From Azospirillum sp. RU38E (GTDB lineage: Bacteria; Pseudomonadota; Alphaproteobacteria; Azospirillales; Azospirillaceae): a stretch of DNA of 64,000 bases. Each line of letters starts with the position of its first letter. Position 1 is the stretch's first letter. Positions 53,907 to 62,463 of this stretch are shown here, in pieces. The position numbers and the translations under genes are program-made. The notes beneath the pieces are model-generated. The model was not told where the DNA came from. It ran no database searches and worked only from the letters and a program-made list of their open reading frames with translations. Location of the stretch: positions 248,001 through 312,000 of the forward strand of contig NZ_FZOI01000003.1 of assembly GCF_900188385.1 (NCBI RefSeq). The letters are read 5' to 3'.

Positions 53907-55187
53907 TTAAGGCTGGTCGGCGGCTTTGATCTTCCCCTCCACCAGGGCGAAGAAATCTGCCGCCGTGCAGATTGTCCGGTCGGCACCCTTGGCACAGCCG
54001 GGCAGCGCCATATAGGTGACAACCGCGGGTTCCGCCTTCAGGTCCAGGGGCCGCAGTTCCCGCAGCTGATCCATGGTCTGGGCGCGATAGAAGGCGCGGA
54101 TGTGACGCTGCCCCGCCTGATCGCGCAGCAGTTCAAAGCCGATGCCGCCGCCCGGCGGGGTATCGTCCGCCGGATAGCTGTCAATCCGCCAATGCAGGTC
54201 CAGCATCCCGGCGATATCGGCGATATTGGTATCGTGCCCGGCCATCAGGAACAGCTTGGCCGGGCCCGCCTTCAAGGCATTGACGATCTGGCCCATGATC
54301 GGGGCCGCCGCCCGGTCGGCAATATAGGGGGGGCGGTTTTCATATTTGAACTTCACGGGGTGAAAACGCAGCATTGCCTCAATATCGTCGCGGCTGATGC
54401 GTCCCCACCCCACCTCTGCCATCGGCTTGCCTTCCAGATATTCCAGCAGGAAGGTCTGACTGGTGGTGGAGGCCAGTGCAAAGGCGCCGCCGGCATCGGG
54501 CCGCCCCTCTTCCTCATCCGTTTCCAGCTTGGTGGGCAGGTCGGTGATCTTGCAACCGTCGGGCAGCTTCTTCTTGGCGCACCATTTCGGGCTCTGTGTC
54601 CCCAGGGCGCGCTGCAGGATCGCAAATTCCGCCTTATACTGCGCCATCTCCGCCTGCAATCCCCCCGCCGGCAGCCCCTCGGCGGCGGCGGCTGTCGCCT
54701 TGGCGGGGTCCAGCTTGGCGCCACCATGGGCCAGCGGGTGGAAGACGCTGTCTTCCTCTTCCCGCTGCGGATGGCTGACATCAACAGCACAACCCGGCGC
54801 GAAACCATCCAGCAGGCTTTTTGCCGTGCGAATGGCCCGTTCCTTGGCGCTGGCCTGAGCCACCAGCTGACCAGGGGCGGGACAGCCCTCGGCCGGGAAC
54901 AGGCCACGGGCGGCATAGAATTGCCGATCAAAGCGGCCCAGGAGCGTAACGCCCTTGGCCCCCCGTTCGGTCAGATTCCCGTAAGGGACGGACCAGGCGG
55001 GCCAGGGCTGGTCGGCCAGCCCCTCTGCCGGTTCCTTGGTCGGCGGCCGGACCCCATGGCGCATGAATATCGCCACCTTTTCCAGCACCATCCCCCGCGG
55101 CTGCGTCGGCAGCTCTGCTGCGCCGGCCGTCATGGTGGCCAACAGGCCGGTGGTCAGCAGCAATCCAATGATCTTGCGCATGATCAT
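53907..55187 (-). CDS. Histidine acid phosphatase (phytase/AppA-like)
   Basis: 426 residues. Signal peptide KIIGLLLTTGLLATMTAGAA, so periplasmic or secreted. The catalytic RHGVRPP (with KVAIFM before it) holds the nucleophilic histidine, and GHDTN the proton-donor Asp, as in AppA phytase and glucose-1-phosphatase. Cysteines (EGCPAPG, APGCAVD, KWCAKK, DGCKI, PGCAKG, RTICTA) suggest three disulphides. It follows a TonB receptor gene after 46 bases holding a hairpin. Start ATG 55187 is used; ATG 55181 is also possible. Confidence 0.9.
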   Translation of the reverse strand: MIMRKIIGLLLTTGLLATMTAGAAELPTQPRGMVLEKVAIFMRHGVRPPTKEPAEGLADQPWPAWSVPYGNLTERGAKGVTLLGRFDRQFYAARGLFPAEGCPAPGQLVAQASAKERAIRTAKSLLDGFAPGCAVDVSHPQREEEDSVFHPLAHGGAKLDPAKATAAAAEGLPAGGLQAEMAQYKAEFAILQRALGTQSPKWCAKKKLPDGCKITDLPTKLETDEEEGRPDAGGAFALASTTSQTFLLEYLEGKPMAEVGWGRISRDDIEAMLRFHPVKFKYENRPPYIADRAAAPIMGQIVNALKAGPAKLFLMAGHDTNIADIAGMLDLHWRIDSYPADDTPPGGGIGFELLRDQAGQRHIRAFYRAQTMDQLRELRPLDLKAEPAVVTYMALPGCAKGADRTICTAADFFALVEGKIKAADQP

Positions 55188-55198
55188 GCCCCATCGCA

Positions 55199-55226
55199 AA
55201 GGCCCCGCCGAAACCGGCGGGGCCTT
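55199..55226 (-). terminator. Hairpin between TonB receptor and phosphatase genes
   Basis: AAGGCCCCGCC (55199-55209) pairs with GGCGGGGCCTT (55216-55226), 11-bp stem and 6-base loop, 8 bases after the receptor stop. Only TTTGCG follows on the minus strand, and the phosphatase start is 12 bases on, so partial termination or mRNA stabilisation between the two genes is likely. Confidence 0.6.
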
Positions 55227-55233
55227 ATGACGC

Positions 55234-57798
55234 TCAGTACTTGTACTGGAAGCCGGTCTTGAAAGCAGCGCCGTAGCGTTCCGTTTCCACCAGCTTGTTG
55301 GAGGTGCCGATGTAACGCTGCCAATGGGCATCGGTCAGGTTCGCCCCTTCCAGATAGACCTGGAAATGGCTACTGACATCATAGGCGATGCGGGCATCCA
55401 GCTGGCCGTTGCTGGCAGTATAAATATCGGTATCGCGGCTGGTGCCAACCGTATCCAGATAGGCCGAGCGGTAGGAATAGGCGACGCGGGCCAGGAACCC
55501 GTCCTTCTCATAATAAACCTGCGCCGAGGCCACGCGCTTGGACTGGTTGAACATCGGCACCTTGCCAGTGCGGCCAAACACGCCCGACGCCTCGCTGCGG
55601 GTCAGGGTCAGGTTGCCGGACACCCCGAACCCGTCAAACGGGGATGGCAGGAAGGTCGCCTGGGTGCTGGCATTGAGTTCAATGCCCTCCACCATGCCGG
55701 ATGCGGCATTGCGCGGCGTGGTCACCAGGGCCTTCGCCAGGCTGACGCCGCCGAAACTGCCATTGGTGACGGTGACGGCTTCGCTATAGATCGGGTTGTC
55801 GATATCCTTGCGGAACAGCCCCACCGACAGGATGCCCTGGCTGGGCAGGTAATATTCGGCGGCCAGATCATAGTTGGTGGATTTCAGCGGTTCCAGATGC
55901 GGATTGCCACGGGCCACCGTGGCAGCACCGGTATCAATGGTGATGTAGGGCGGCAGATCGGCATAGTTGGGCCGGCCGATGGCCGTGGTCACGGCCCCGC
56001 GCAGCACCACCCCTTGCATCAGGTCAAACTGGGCATTGATGCCGGGGAACCAGTCCGTATAGCTTTTGCCGCCAAAGGAATTGTAATCCTGATTGACGGT
56101 GGAGGTGGGGGCGATGACCTTGGCCTTGAAATCACCCGACGTATGCTCGACACGCACGCCGGGGATCAGGGTCAGCCGGTCCCAGTTCAGCGACGCCATG
56201 ACATAGCCGGCGCTGATATCCTCCGTCACCCGGTAATCATTGGCCAAGGCATTGGCCAGCGAACCGGAGAGATTATATTTCAGCGTGCCGGCATGGCTGG
56301 CGACATAGGCTTCCGCATCATCGTAGCTGACGCGCGGATCCATGGGGAAGCGACCGTCAAAGGTGCCACGCCCGGCGCCTACCACGGCAGAGGCCAGGGT
56401 GAAGCCCGACGCATCATAGGTGGCATAATCGCGGTCATTCGCCTTGTGCCGCGACAGATATTTGGCGCCGACCTTGACGAAGCTCTCATCCCCCAGATCC
56501 ACCGGCAGCTTGTAATCAGCGCGGGCCTGATAGAGATTCTCCTCTGCCTTGCGATGGTCATAACTGACGCTGCGGGCACTGTAGAGGGCGGGGTTGTAGG
56601 CGGCATCGGCCGGCGTGACCTGATAGATCGTGTCCGTCAGGTCATAGGTGGCGGTGAAGGCGTTGCTGCCGGTGCGGAACTGCCACTCGCTGCGCAGCGG
56701 GTCTTTCTTCACCGCCCGGGTATAGGTGGCGTCCAGATCCAATGTGCCGACCGCCAGCTCGAACTTGCCGCCCAAATTGGCCGTGACGGTATTGTCATCC
56801 TCTTCCCGCTTGCGGACATAGCGGGTGCCGCGCGCCTTGAAGCTGCCGCTGGTGGCTGTCTGGTTGGTGATGGTGGTGGGGATTTCCACCCGGAACTGGT
56901 CGCGGGTTTCGCTGTCCTTGAACTCATCATAGGCGGTGCGCAGATAAAGCCGGGTGCTGTCGCTGACATTCCAGTCGAAATTGGCCACCGTGCCCAGCCG
57001 CTTGCGGGTCAGGTTATATTCGCGGGGGCGGAAATCGTCCGGCACCGCGTAGCCGCCGATGGTGTTCCAGTTGCTGGAGCCTTGCAGGTTCTCCGATCGG
57101 ATCGGCCGCTGGTCGTAATTGGCGGACAGGACCAGACCATATTGGCGGTTCTCGCCAAAGACATCGCCGATGGTGGCATCCACGCCGACCGGGCGCTTCT
57201 CATTCAGTTCATAATGACCGACGCTGCCGCGGGCGGTGGCGAAGAACTTGTTGCGGTCAAAGGCGCTGACCGTATTGATATTGATCTGGCCGGCAATGGC
57301 ATTGGCGTCCAGATCGGGGGTCAGGCTTTTGATCACCTCCACCGACCCGATCATGGCGGACGGGATATCATCCAGCTTGACCTGCCGTGCGTCCGGCTCC
57401 GGGGCGGCGGTCGTCTGGTTGTTCAGCGTCACATTGGCCAGATTGGGGCTGGTGCCCCGGATGATGACATAACGGCCCTCACCCTGGTCATTGGCCACAG
57501 AGATGCCGGGCAGGCGCTTCACCGCTTCCGCGACATTCTGATCGGGCAGCTTGCCCACATCATCGGCGACGATGGCCTCGATGATGTTGCCGGCCTTCTG
57601 CTTCATTTGCAGGGCCTTCTTGTCGGCCAGCCGCATTCCGGTGACGGTGATTTCTTCCATCACCGGCTCGGATGTCGTCGGCGCCTCGGCGGCGTTTGTG
57701 GCAAACGGGGCCGACAGAGCCAGGATGCTGACACAGCCCAGAAGGCGCACGATCAGGCCAGCGCGGGCCGGCACGCCCCGTCTATTCAACGACGACAT
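55234..57798 (-). CDS. TonB-dependent outer-membrane receptor (Caulobacter/Xanthomonas type)
   Basis: 854 residues. Signal peptide to about residue 36 (ATNAAEA), TonB-box-like EEITVTG, plug domain (NVAEAVKRLPGISVANDQGEGRYVIIRG, then VEVIKSLTPDLDANAIAGQINI) and a 22-strand barrel ending in aromatic FQYKY. The plug wording fits the TIGR01782-type receptors that import sugars and other non-siderophore ligands in Caulobacter and xanthomonads. Paired with a secreted acid phosphatase, the ligand may be phytate or an inositol phosphate (inference). AAGGAG precedes the ATG and sits in a small hairpin. Confidence 0.93.
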   Translation of the reverse strand: MSSLNRRGVPARAGLIVRLLGCVSILALSAPFATNAAEAPTTSEPVMEEITVTGMRLADKKALQMKQKAGNIIEAIVADDVGKLPDQNVAEAVKRLPGISVANDQGEGRYVIIRGTSPNLANVTLNNQTTAAPEPDARQVKLDDIPSAMIGSVEVIKSLTPDLDANAIAGQININTVSAFDRNKFFATARGSVGHYELNEKRPVGVDATIGDVFGENRQYGLVLSANYDQRPIRSENLQGSSNWNTIGGYAVPDDFRPREYNLTRKRLGTVANFDWNVSDSTRLYLRTAYDEFKDSETRDQFRVEIPTTITNQTATSGSFKARGTRYVRKREEDDNTVTANLGGKFELAVGTLDLDATYTRAVKKDPLRSEWQFRTGSNAFTATYDLTDTIYQVTPADAAYNPALYSARSVSYDHRKAEENLYQARADYKLPVDLGDESFVKVGAKYLSRHKANDRDYATYDASGFTLASAVVGAGRGTFDGRFPMDPRVSYDDAEAYVASHAGTLKYNLSGSLANALANDYRVTEDISAGYVMASLNWDRLTLIPGVRVEHTSGDFKAKVIAPTSTVNQDYNSFGGKSYTDWFPGINAQFDLMQGVVLRGAVTTAIGRPNYADLPPYITIDTGAATVARGNPHLEPLKSTNYDLAAEYYLPSQGILSVGLFRKDIDNPIYSEAVTVTNGSFGGVSLAKALVTTPRNAASGMVEGIELNASTQATFLPSPFDGFGVSGNLTLTRSEASGVFGRTGKVPMFNQSKRVASAQVYYEKDGFLARVAYSYRSAYLDTVGTSRDTDIYTASNGQLDARIAYDVSSHFQVYLEGANLTDAHWQRYIGTSNKLVETERYGAAFKTGFQYKY

Positions 57799-57806
57799 TC
57801 CAGAGT

Positions 57807-57848
57807 CTCCTTAAAGGAGCCTTGCCGGGAACCAAGTTACGGCAAGGC
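57807..57848 (-). promoter_or_regulatory. Receptor mRNA leader with ribosome-site hairpin
   Basis: On the minus strand, GCCTTGCCG (57848-57840) pairs with CGGCAAGGC (57827-57819); directly after it CTCCT-TTA-AGGAG (57819-57807) folds the Shine-Dalgarno AAGGAG into a small hairpin 8 bases before the ATG. The rest of the gap (57849-58023) shows no gene and no clear promoter. Confidence 0.45.
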
Positions 57849-58023
57849 CTTCCTTTCATTTCGCTGGCGCGAAGCTAGAGCCGTCGGTGGATAAACTCAG
57901 GTTAAATTTTGATGATAGTGGAGACCTGCTGATTTGTTGCGATGAAACGGGCTTCATTTCCAACAGGGTTTGGTTCTTTTTCCTTGTTCCAAGGGGGCCA
58001 AAGACTGCGAAATGGCGGATGGA

Positions 58024-59703
58024 TCAGCTGCGAACCTGGGATAGGAAACCCCGAATTTGCCCATCCAGCGCGTCGGACCGCTGGCTCAGCCGGCCCGACG
58101 CTTCATTCACCCGGCGGGAGGCTGCCTTGGTGGCGTCCGCCCCCTGCAACACATGATCCACCCGTTCCGCCACCTGCCGGGTGCTGTCGCTGGTATGCTG
58201 CACGCTGTCGACAATTTCATGGGTCATCTGGGCCTGCTGTTTCACGGCCCCGGCGATGGCCATGCCGGCGGTACGGATATCGCCGATCCGCCCGGCAATG
58301 GCGCTCAACGCCGCCACCGTATCCTTGGTCACCTGCTGGATGCCGCCCACCTGGGCGGCGATTTCCCCGGTGGCCTCTGCGGTCTGGCGAGCCAGGGCCT
58401 TCACCTCGCCCGCCACGACGGCAAAGCCCTTGCCGGCCTCCCCGGCGCGGGCGGCCTCAATCGTGGCATTCAGCGCCAGCAGATTGGTCTGGCTGGCAAT
58501 TTCGCTGATCAGCTGCACCACGGTGCCGATCTTGTCTGCGGCCCCCGCCAACCCCTGCACCAGCTGGTCTGTGCGCCCGGCTTCCTGCACGGCCTGTTCG
58601 GCCAGACTGGCGGAATGATCCACACGATCCCCGATCTCCCGGATGCTGGCAGACAGCTGGTCGGTCGCCCCGGCCACATGGCCCACCTGCTGGCTGGCGC
58701 TGGCAATGGCATCGGCCATATTGCTGACGGCGGCGCGGGTATCATCCGCCACCTTTTCCATATCACCCGCCGTGGCGCGCAGTTCCTGCACCGCCGACAG
58801 GGTTTCCCGCAGGGAGGCGGTGGCATCGGCATCAAAGCGAGCGGACAGGCTGTCCAGGCGGTCGGCCCGTTCCTTCTCTGCCTGGGCTGCCGCTTCCTGC
58901 CGGGCTTGCAGTTGCCGGCGTTCCTGCTCATTGCCCACCAGCACGGCCAGTGCCTGTGACAGCCGGCCGATTTCATCCACACGGGTGCAGAGCCGGCTGT
59001 CCACCTGCAATCCGTTTTCCCCGCTGATCAGGCGACGGGTAATGTTGGCCAAGTCGACCAGGGGGCGGGCGATGTGGCCGGCAATGAAATGGTTGACGGC
59101 AATGACCGCGATGATCAGGGCCAGAATGGTGCCGCCGACCATGGCATAGGTCAGCAGGATGGCGCGATCAACGGCCCGTTCGTCATTGCTGATCCGGGTC
59201 GCCTGGGCGGCCTGTAACTTGCCCACCACCTCTTCCAGGGCGGTGGCAGACCTTTCCAGGCTGCCCATGAAGGCCAGGGTGGTGGCGACGTCGCCATCAA
59301 TTACATCGGTCAAATCGCGGCTTTTGCTGACATATTTCTTGGCAGCTGCGCTGAAGGGATCGACCAGATCCGTCAGTCCATTATGGCTGATCACCTCTTG
59401 CAGGGGGGCCACGTCGCGCTCCAGCGCGTCGGTCAGGGCCAGCACCTGCTGCTTCTGGGCCGCCACCTTCTCCGCCCCCATATCGGTGGCCGCCAGTGCC
59501 ACCAGATGGTAGAGCGCCTTGCGCTGTTGCGGCAAGCGGACCAGGAAGCCGTTCATCGTGTTTTCATCACGTAACACGGTGTGAAATACCGTGCTGACCC
59601 GGCTGTCGATGCCGCCGACCGCGATGATCTGCACCGTGCCAAGCCCAACCATCGCAATGGCGAGAAGCAGGAAGTAAAGGGCGATTTTGCGGGCAATTGA
59701 CAT
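58024..59703 (-). CDS. Methyl-accepting chemotaxis protein
   Basis: 559 residues: N-terminal membrane helix (about 7-29), periplasmic helical sensor about 30-185 (four-helix-bundle type), second helix (about 188-212), HAMP (about 212-262) and a cytoplasmic coiled-coil domain with the signalling tip [20 protein letters not shown] and [18 protein letters not shown]. It lacks a C-terminal CheR-binding pentapeptide. It signals to CheA/CheW, which are not in this window. It follows the secreted Cache-protein gene by 89 bases, in the same direction. Confidence 0.93.
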   Translation of the reverse strand: MSIARKIALYFLLLAIAMVGLGTVQIIAVGGIDSRVSTVFHTVLRDENTMNGFLVRLPQQRKALYHLVALAATDMGAEKVAAQKQQVLALTDALERDVAPLQEVISHNGLTDLVDPFSAAAKKYVSKSRDLTDVIDGDVATTLAFMGSLERSATALEEVVGKLQAAQATRISNDERAVDRAILLTYAMVGGTILALIIAVIAVNHFIAGHIARPLVDLANITRRLISGENGLQVDSRLCTRVDEIGRLSQALAVLVGNEQERRQLQARQEAAAQAEKERADRLDSLSARFDADATASLRETLSAVQELRATAGDMEKVADDTRAAVSNMADAIASASQQVGHVAGATDQLSASIREIGDRVDHSASLAEQAVQEAGRTDQLVQGLAGAADKIGTVVQLISEIASQTNLLALNATIEAARAGEAGKGFAVVAGEVKALARQTAEATGEIAAQVGGIQQVTKDTVAALSAIAGRIGDIRTAGMAIAGAVKQQAQMTHEIVDSVQHTSDSTRQVAERVDHVLQGADATKAASRRVNEASGRLSQRSDALDGQIRGFLSQVRS

Positions 59704-59792
59704 GGGCTCACCTCACGCAACGGAACCGATCACCGCCTTCCAGGCGGGTGGAACGGGTGGCGGTGGCCGTAGCGCCACCCCGCCCGGCATGA

Positions 59793-60257
59793 TCATTTCT
59801 TGTAGACGCCGGCACAGACCGCCAGATTGCTTTCGACCTGGCAGTACATTTCCTTCGGCTCGACCTTCTTGCTCGTGGGATTGGTGAATTTATAATCCTG
59901 CCAGAAGCTTTTATTGGCCTTGGCCATCTCCACCCGCTCTTTGATATAGAGCTTGCCGTCAATATCTTCGGCGTCGATCAGATCCTTGCCGATCAGCTTT
60001 TCATTGGCGCCATGGGCCAGGCATTTGCCCGTCAGGTCATAGACAACGACATACAGGTCGCGGTCGCTGAACGGGCCGCCCTTGGTGGAGAAATCGGCGA
60101 AGGCTTTCTCCTTTCCGGCGCTGGCCAGATGTTTGGCGGCGCGCTGCACCATGGCCACAGCTTCATCACGGGTGGCATTGCCATCCGCCGCCAGGGCGGA
60201 CGCGCCCCCCCACAGCAGGGTGCCAGCAGTCAGGATGGTGGCAAGGAAAGGACGCAT
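59793..60257 (-). CDS. Secreted single-Cache (sCache_2) domain protein
   Basis: 154 residues from ATG 60257 (GAGGAG 6 bases upstream). Signal peptide RPFLATILTAGTLLWGGASALA, then one Cache domain: GGPFSDRDLYVVVYDLTGKCLAHGAN is the typical strand pair, with LIGKDLIDAEDIDGKLYIKE following. There is no membrane anchor or signalling domain, so it is a free periplasmic ligand-binding protein. Lying just upstream of a chemoreceptor gene, it may present a ligand to that receptor (inference). Two cysteines near the C-terminus (MYCQVE, AVCAG) may pair. Confidence 0.85.
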   Translation of the reverse strand: MRPFLATILTAGTLLWGGASALAADGNATRDEAVAMVQRAAKHLASAGKEKAFADFSTKGGPFSDRDLYVVVYDLTGKCLAHGANEKLIGKDLIDAEDIDGKLYIKERVEMAKANKSFWQDYKFTNPTSKKVEPKEMYCQVESNLAVCAGVYKK

Positions 60258-60296
60258 GGAGGTCTCCTCAGGATTTATGGTTGTCCATATCCCCAA

Positions 60297-60425
60297 GGCT
60301 ACCCGGACATCAGCGGTTGTGGCTGTGTGCGTTCGAATACCTAATCTTTTGAACCTGCTTTGTATTACAAATAACGCTGAAAAATATGTCGATATGGGAT
60401 GTATTTACTGATTATTTACCAATAA
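60297..60425. other. AT-rich gap without a gene
   Basis: From 60340 to 60425 the base composition drops far below the rest of the window. No ORF of note. It contains a small TTTGTA-TTACAAA palindrome (60358-60370) and must include the promoter of the Cache-protein gene, which I could not place with confidence. Confidence 0.4.
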
Positions 60426-60456
60426 AAAGGCGCCAGGAATATTTCCCAGCGCCTTT
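60426..60456 (-). terminator. Terminator of the CobW-type gene
   Basis: AAAGGCGC (60426-60433) pairs with GCGCCTTT (60449-60456), with an inner GGAA-TAT-TTCC stem; the minus strand continues TTATTGG after the stem's own T's. Lies 24 bases after the stop. Confidence 0.85.
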
Positions 60457-60479
60457 GCATAATTACCCTCAGCAGGGGA

Positions 60480-61715
60480 TCAGTTGCCCGCCTTCTGCAT
60501 ACAGGCATCGAACAGGGTCTGCACCACCGGGCGGGTCAGATCCTTGACGATGAAGACGATGCGGGTGCTGTGATCATCCGTCGGCCAGGCATCCAGCTGC
60601 ACCGGCGGGTGGAACAGGTGCTGCACGCCATGGATGACGATGGGGCGGTCAGCCTCTTCCACATTCAGCAGGCCCTTAACGCGCAGAATATTGTCGCCCT
60701 GCGCCTTGGCCACCGTTTCAAAGAAATTCACCAGATTGTCCCAGGGCAGCGGCTGGTCCGCCTTGATGACGAAGCTGGTGATCTTGTCATTATGCCGGTT
60801 CACATCATGGTGATGATGGCCGTGCCCGTGATCATGCCCATGGTCATGGTCACAATGGCCATGATCGTGGTCGCAATGGGCGTGATCATGGTCATGCCCA
60901 TGGGCGTCATGGTCATGATGATGGTGATCATGCCCGTGATCATGGTCGTGGTGGCAATGGCCATGGTCATGGTCGCAATGGCCGTGATCATGGTCATGAT
61001 GGTGGTCGTGCCCGCCTTCATAGGCTTCGGCCTTCAGCCAGCGCTGCACATCCAGCGACTTGGTGGTCGGGTTATACAGGCCGGCATCGAACAGCAGCAC
61101 GGGCAGGGCGTCGTCCGTCTGCGCATCCACATGCACGGCACCGGGGTTCAGGTCATGCAGGCGGCGGCGCAGCGCCTCCACATTGGCCTTCTCGGCAATG
61201 TCGGTCTTGGTCAGCACCACGCGGTCGGCCACGGCGGCCTGCTTCAGGCTTTCCTCGTGATTATCCAGCTGGCCCATGCCATGCACGCTGTCGATGGTGG
61301 TCACCACCCCGTCCAGGCGGAAGCGGGAGGCGATCAGCGGATCGGTCATCAGCGTGTGCAGGATGGGGGCCGGGTCGGCCAAACCAGTGGTTTCAATCAC
61401 CACCCGGTCGAATTCCGGCACTTCGCCCCGGCTGCGGCGCAGATACAGGTCGCGCAGCGTGTCCGACAGGTCAGAACGGATGGTGCAGCACAGGCAGCCG
61501 CTATCCATCAGCACCGTATTTTCATCCGCCTTGCTGACCAGTAGATGGTCCAGCCCCACCTCACCAAATTCATTGATGATGACGGCGGTGCGGGCCATGC
61601 CCGGATCGCGGATCAGGCGCGACAGCAGGGTCGTCTTGCCGGAGCCGAGAAAGCCGGTCAGCACCGAAATCGGCAGGCGCACGGGCGGGGCGGGGGGCGT
61701 GGGTTGGGTGGACAA
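60480..61715 (-). CDS. CobW/COG0523 metal-chaperone GTPase with long His-rich loop
   Basis: 411 residues. G3E GTPase: Walker A GFLGSGKTTLL (19-29), metal site SGCLCCTI (CxCC), NEFGEVGLD, TKTD-type base motif (VVLTKTDIAEK), and the CobW C-terminal domain (ILRVKGLLNVE). Between the domains, about residues 234-300 are almost all His, Asp and Gly with four Cys, a metal-binding stretch. Next to a Zur-like gene, it is probably a zinc-allocating chaperone used in zinc limitation (ZNG1/ZigA type), though cobalt cannot be excluded. Ninety-one bases after zur, likely one operon. Confidence 0.9.
   Translation of the reverse strand: MSTQPTPPAPPVRLPISVLTGFLGSGKTTLLSRLIRDPGMARTAVIINEFGEVGLDHLLVSKADENTVLMDSGCLCCTIRSDLSDTLRDLYLRRSRGEVPEFDRVVIETTGLADPAPILHTLMTDPLIASRFRLDGVVTTIDSVHGMGQLDNHEESLKQAAVADRVVLTKTDIAEKANVEALRRRLHDLNPGAVHVDAQTDDALPVLLFDAGLYNPTTKSLDVQRWLKAEAYEGGHDHHHDHDHGHCDHDHGHCHHDHDHGHDHHHHDHDAHGHDHDHAHCDHDHGHCDHDHGHDHGHGHHHHDVNRHNDKITSFVIKADQPLPWDNLVNFFETVAKAQGDNILRVKGLLNVEEADRPIVIHGVQHLFHPPVQLDAWPTDDHSTRIVFIVKDLTRPVVQTLFDACMQKAGN
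60806..61018 (-). repeat. Low-complexity coding repeat (His/Asp codons)
   Basis: About 213 bases of recurring CAT-, CAC- and GAC/GAT-type triplets encode the His-rich loop of the CobW-type GTPase. Short units such as H-D-H-G-H-C-D-H recur. It is prone to slippage and length change. It is coding, not a CRISPR or satellite array. Confidence 0.8.
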
Positions 61716-61806
61716 GGGCGTGGTTCCCGTCTTCAGTCAGCGAATATTCCCGGCGGCAAGCCGGGCAAGGGTCATGGGGTGCATTTGAGCGGCCCTGGCC
61801 GCTTCG

Positions 61807-62316
61807 TCAACCGGTTTGGCAGGCAGGGCAGATCCCCGTCACTTCCACTGTCTGGCGGGTGACCTGGAAGCCCTGGGCATGGGCTGTTTCATTGATGGCC
61901 TGGGCAATGCGCGGGTCCACCAGCTCCGTGGCCTCCCCGCATTTCTGGCAGACCAGAAACTGCCCGCTATGCAGGGTGCCGGGGTCGGCACAGCCGACAA
62001 AGGCATTCTGGCTTTCGATGCGGTGGATCAGCCCCTGTTCCAGCAGGAAATCCAGCGCGCGATAGACGGTCAGCGGGGCCACCCGCTTGCCGTCCTGGGA
62101 CAGGTCTTCCAGGATGGCATAGGCACCGCGTGGCTTGTGGCTGGACCAGACCAGTTCCAGTACACGGGCACGCTGGGCGGTCAGCCGGGCGCCCCGGCTG
62201 GCACAGACTTCCTCCGCCCGCGCCAGCGCATCCTTGACGCAGAGACCATGATCATGGCGATGCCCGTCATGGTCATGCCCTGCCGGGTGGTGATGGTGGT
62301 GCTGGTGCTGGTCCAT
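61807..62316 (-). CDS. zur: Fur-family zinc uptake regulator (Zur-like) with His-rich N-terminus
   Basis: 169 residues from ATG 62316. A His-rich leader (MDQHQHHHHHPAGHDHDGHR to about residue 24) precedes the winged helix (ARLTAQRARVLELVWSSHKP, APLTVYRALDFLLEQGLIHR) and dimerisation domain with structural zinc cysteines (LVCQKCGE and ICPACQ). FVGCADPG fits Zur better than Fur. The His-rich leader is unusual for Zur. It precedes the CobW-type gene, and the pair suits zinc homeostasis. I found no clear Zur operator upstream. Confidence 0.88.
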   Translation of the reverse strand: MDQHQHHHHHPAGHDHDGHRHDHGLCVKDALARAEEVCASRGARLTAQRARVLELVWSSHKPRGAYAILEDLSQDGKRVAPLTVYRALDFLLEQGLIHRIESQNAFVGCADPGTLHSGQFLVCQKCGEATELVDPRIAQAINETAHAQGFQVTRQTVEVTGICPACQTG

Positions 62317-62402
62317 GGCCGGAAGGCCCCTGTGCCGATAATCCCTGGCGGGCAAGTTAGTCCAGCCGATGCCTTTCGCCAAGCCACGGCCGGGCAGCCA
62401 TG

Positions 62403-62432
62403 AAAAAAGCCGCCGGCTGAGGGGCCGGCGGC
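62403..62432 (-). terminator. Terminator of the second chemoreceptor gene
   Basis: GCCGCCGGC (62409-62417) pairs with GCCGGCGGC (62424-62432), 9-bp stem, 6-base loop, followed on the minus strand by TTTTTT. Lies about 30 bases after the stop at 62464. Confidence 0.88.
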
Positions 62433-62463
62433 ATAGGTGCATTTCGATGACGGAAAAGGGCGA

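Noticed and set aside
57799-58023. Pho box expected upstream of the receptor-phosphatase pair.
   Set aside because: I found no CTGTCAT-type direct repeats with 11-base spacing on either strand here, nor upstream of phoU.
60806-61018. Tandem-looking short repeats that could suggest a CRISPR or satellite array.
   Set aside because: They are in frame inside the CobW-type gene and encode a His-rich loop; there are no fixed-length spacers or cas genes.
62317-62463. Zur operator upstream of zur.
   Set aside because: No convincing AT-rich palindrome of the Zur type is visible, so control by Zur is not claimed.
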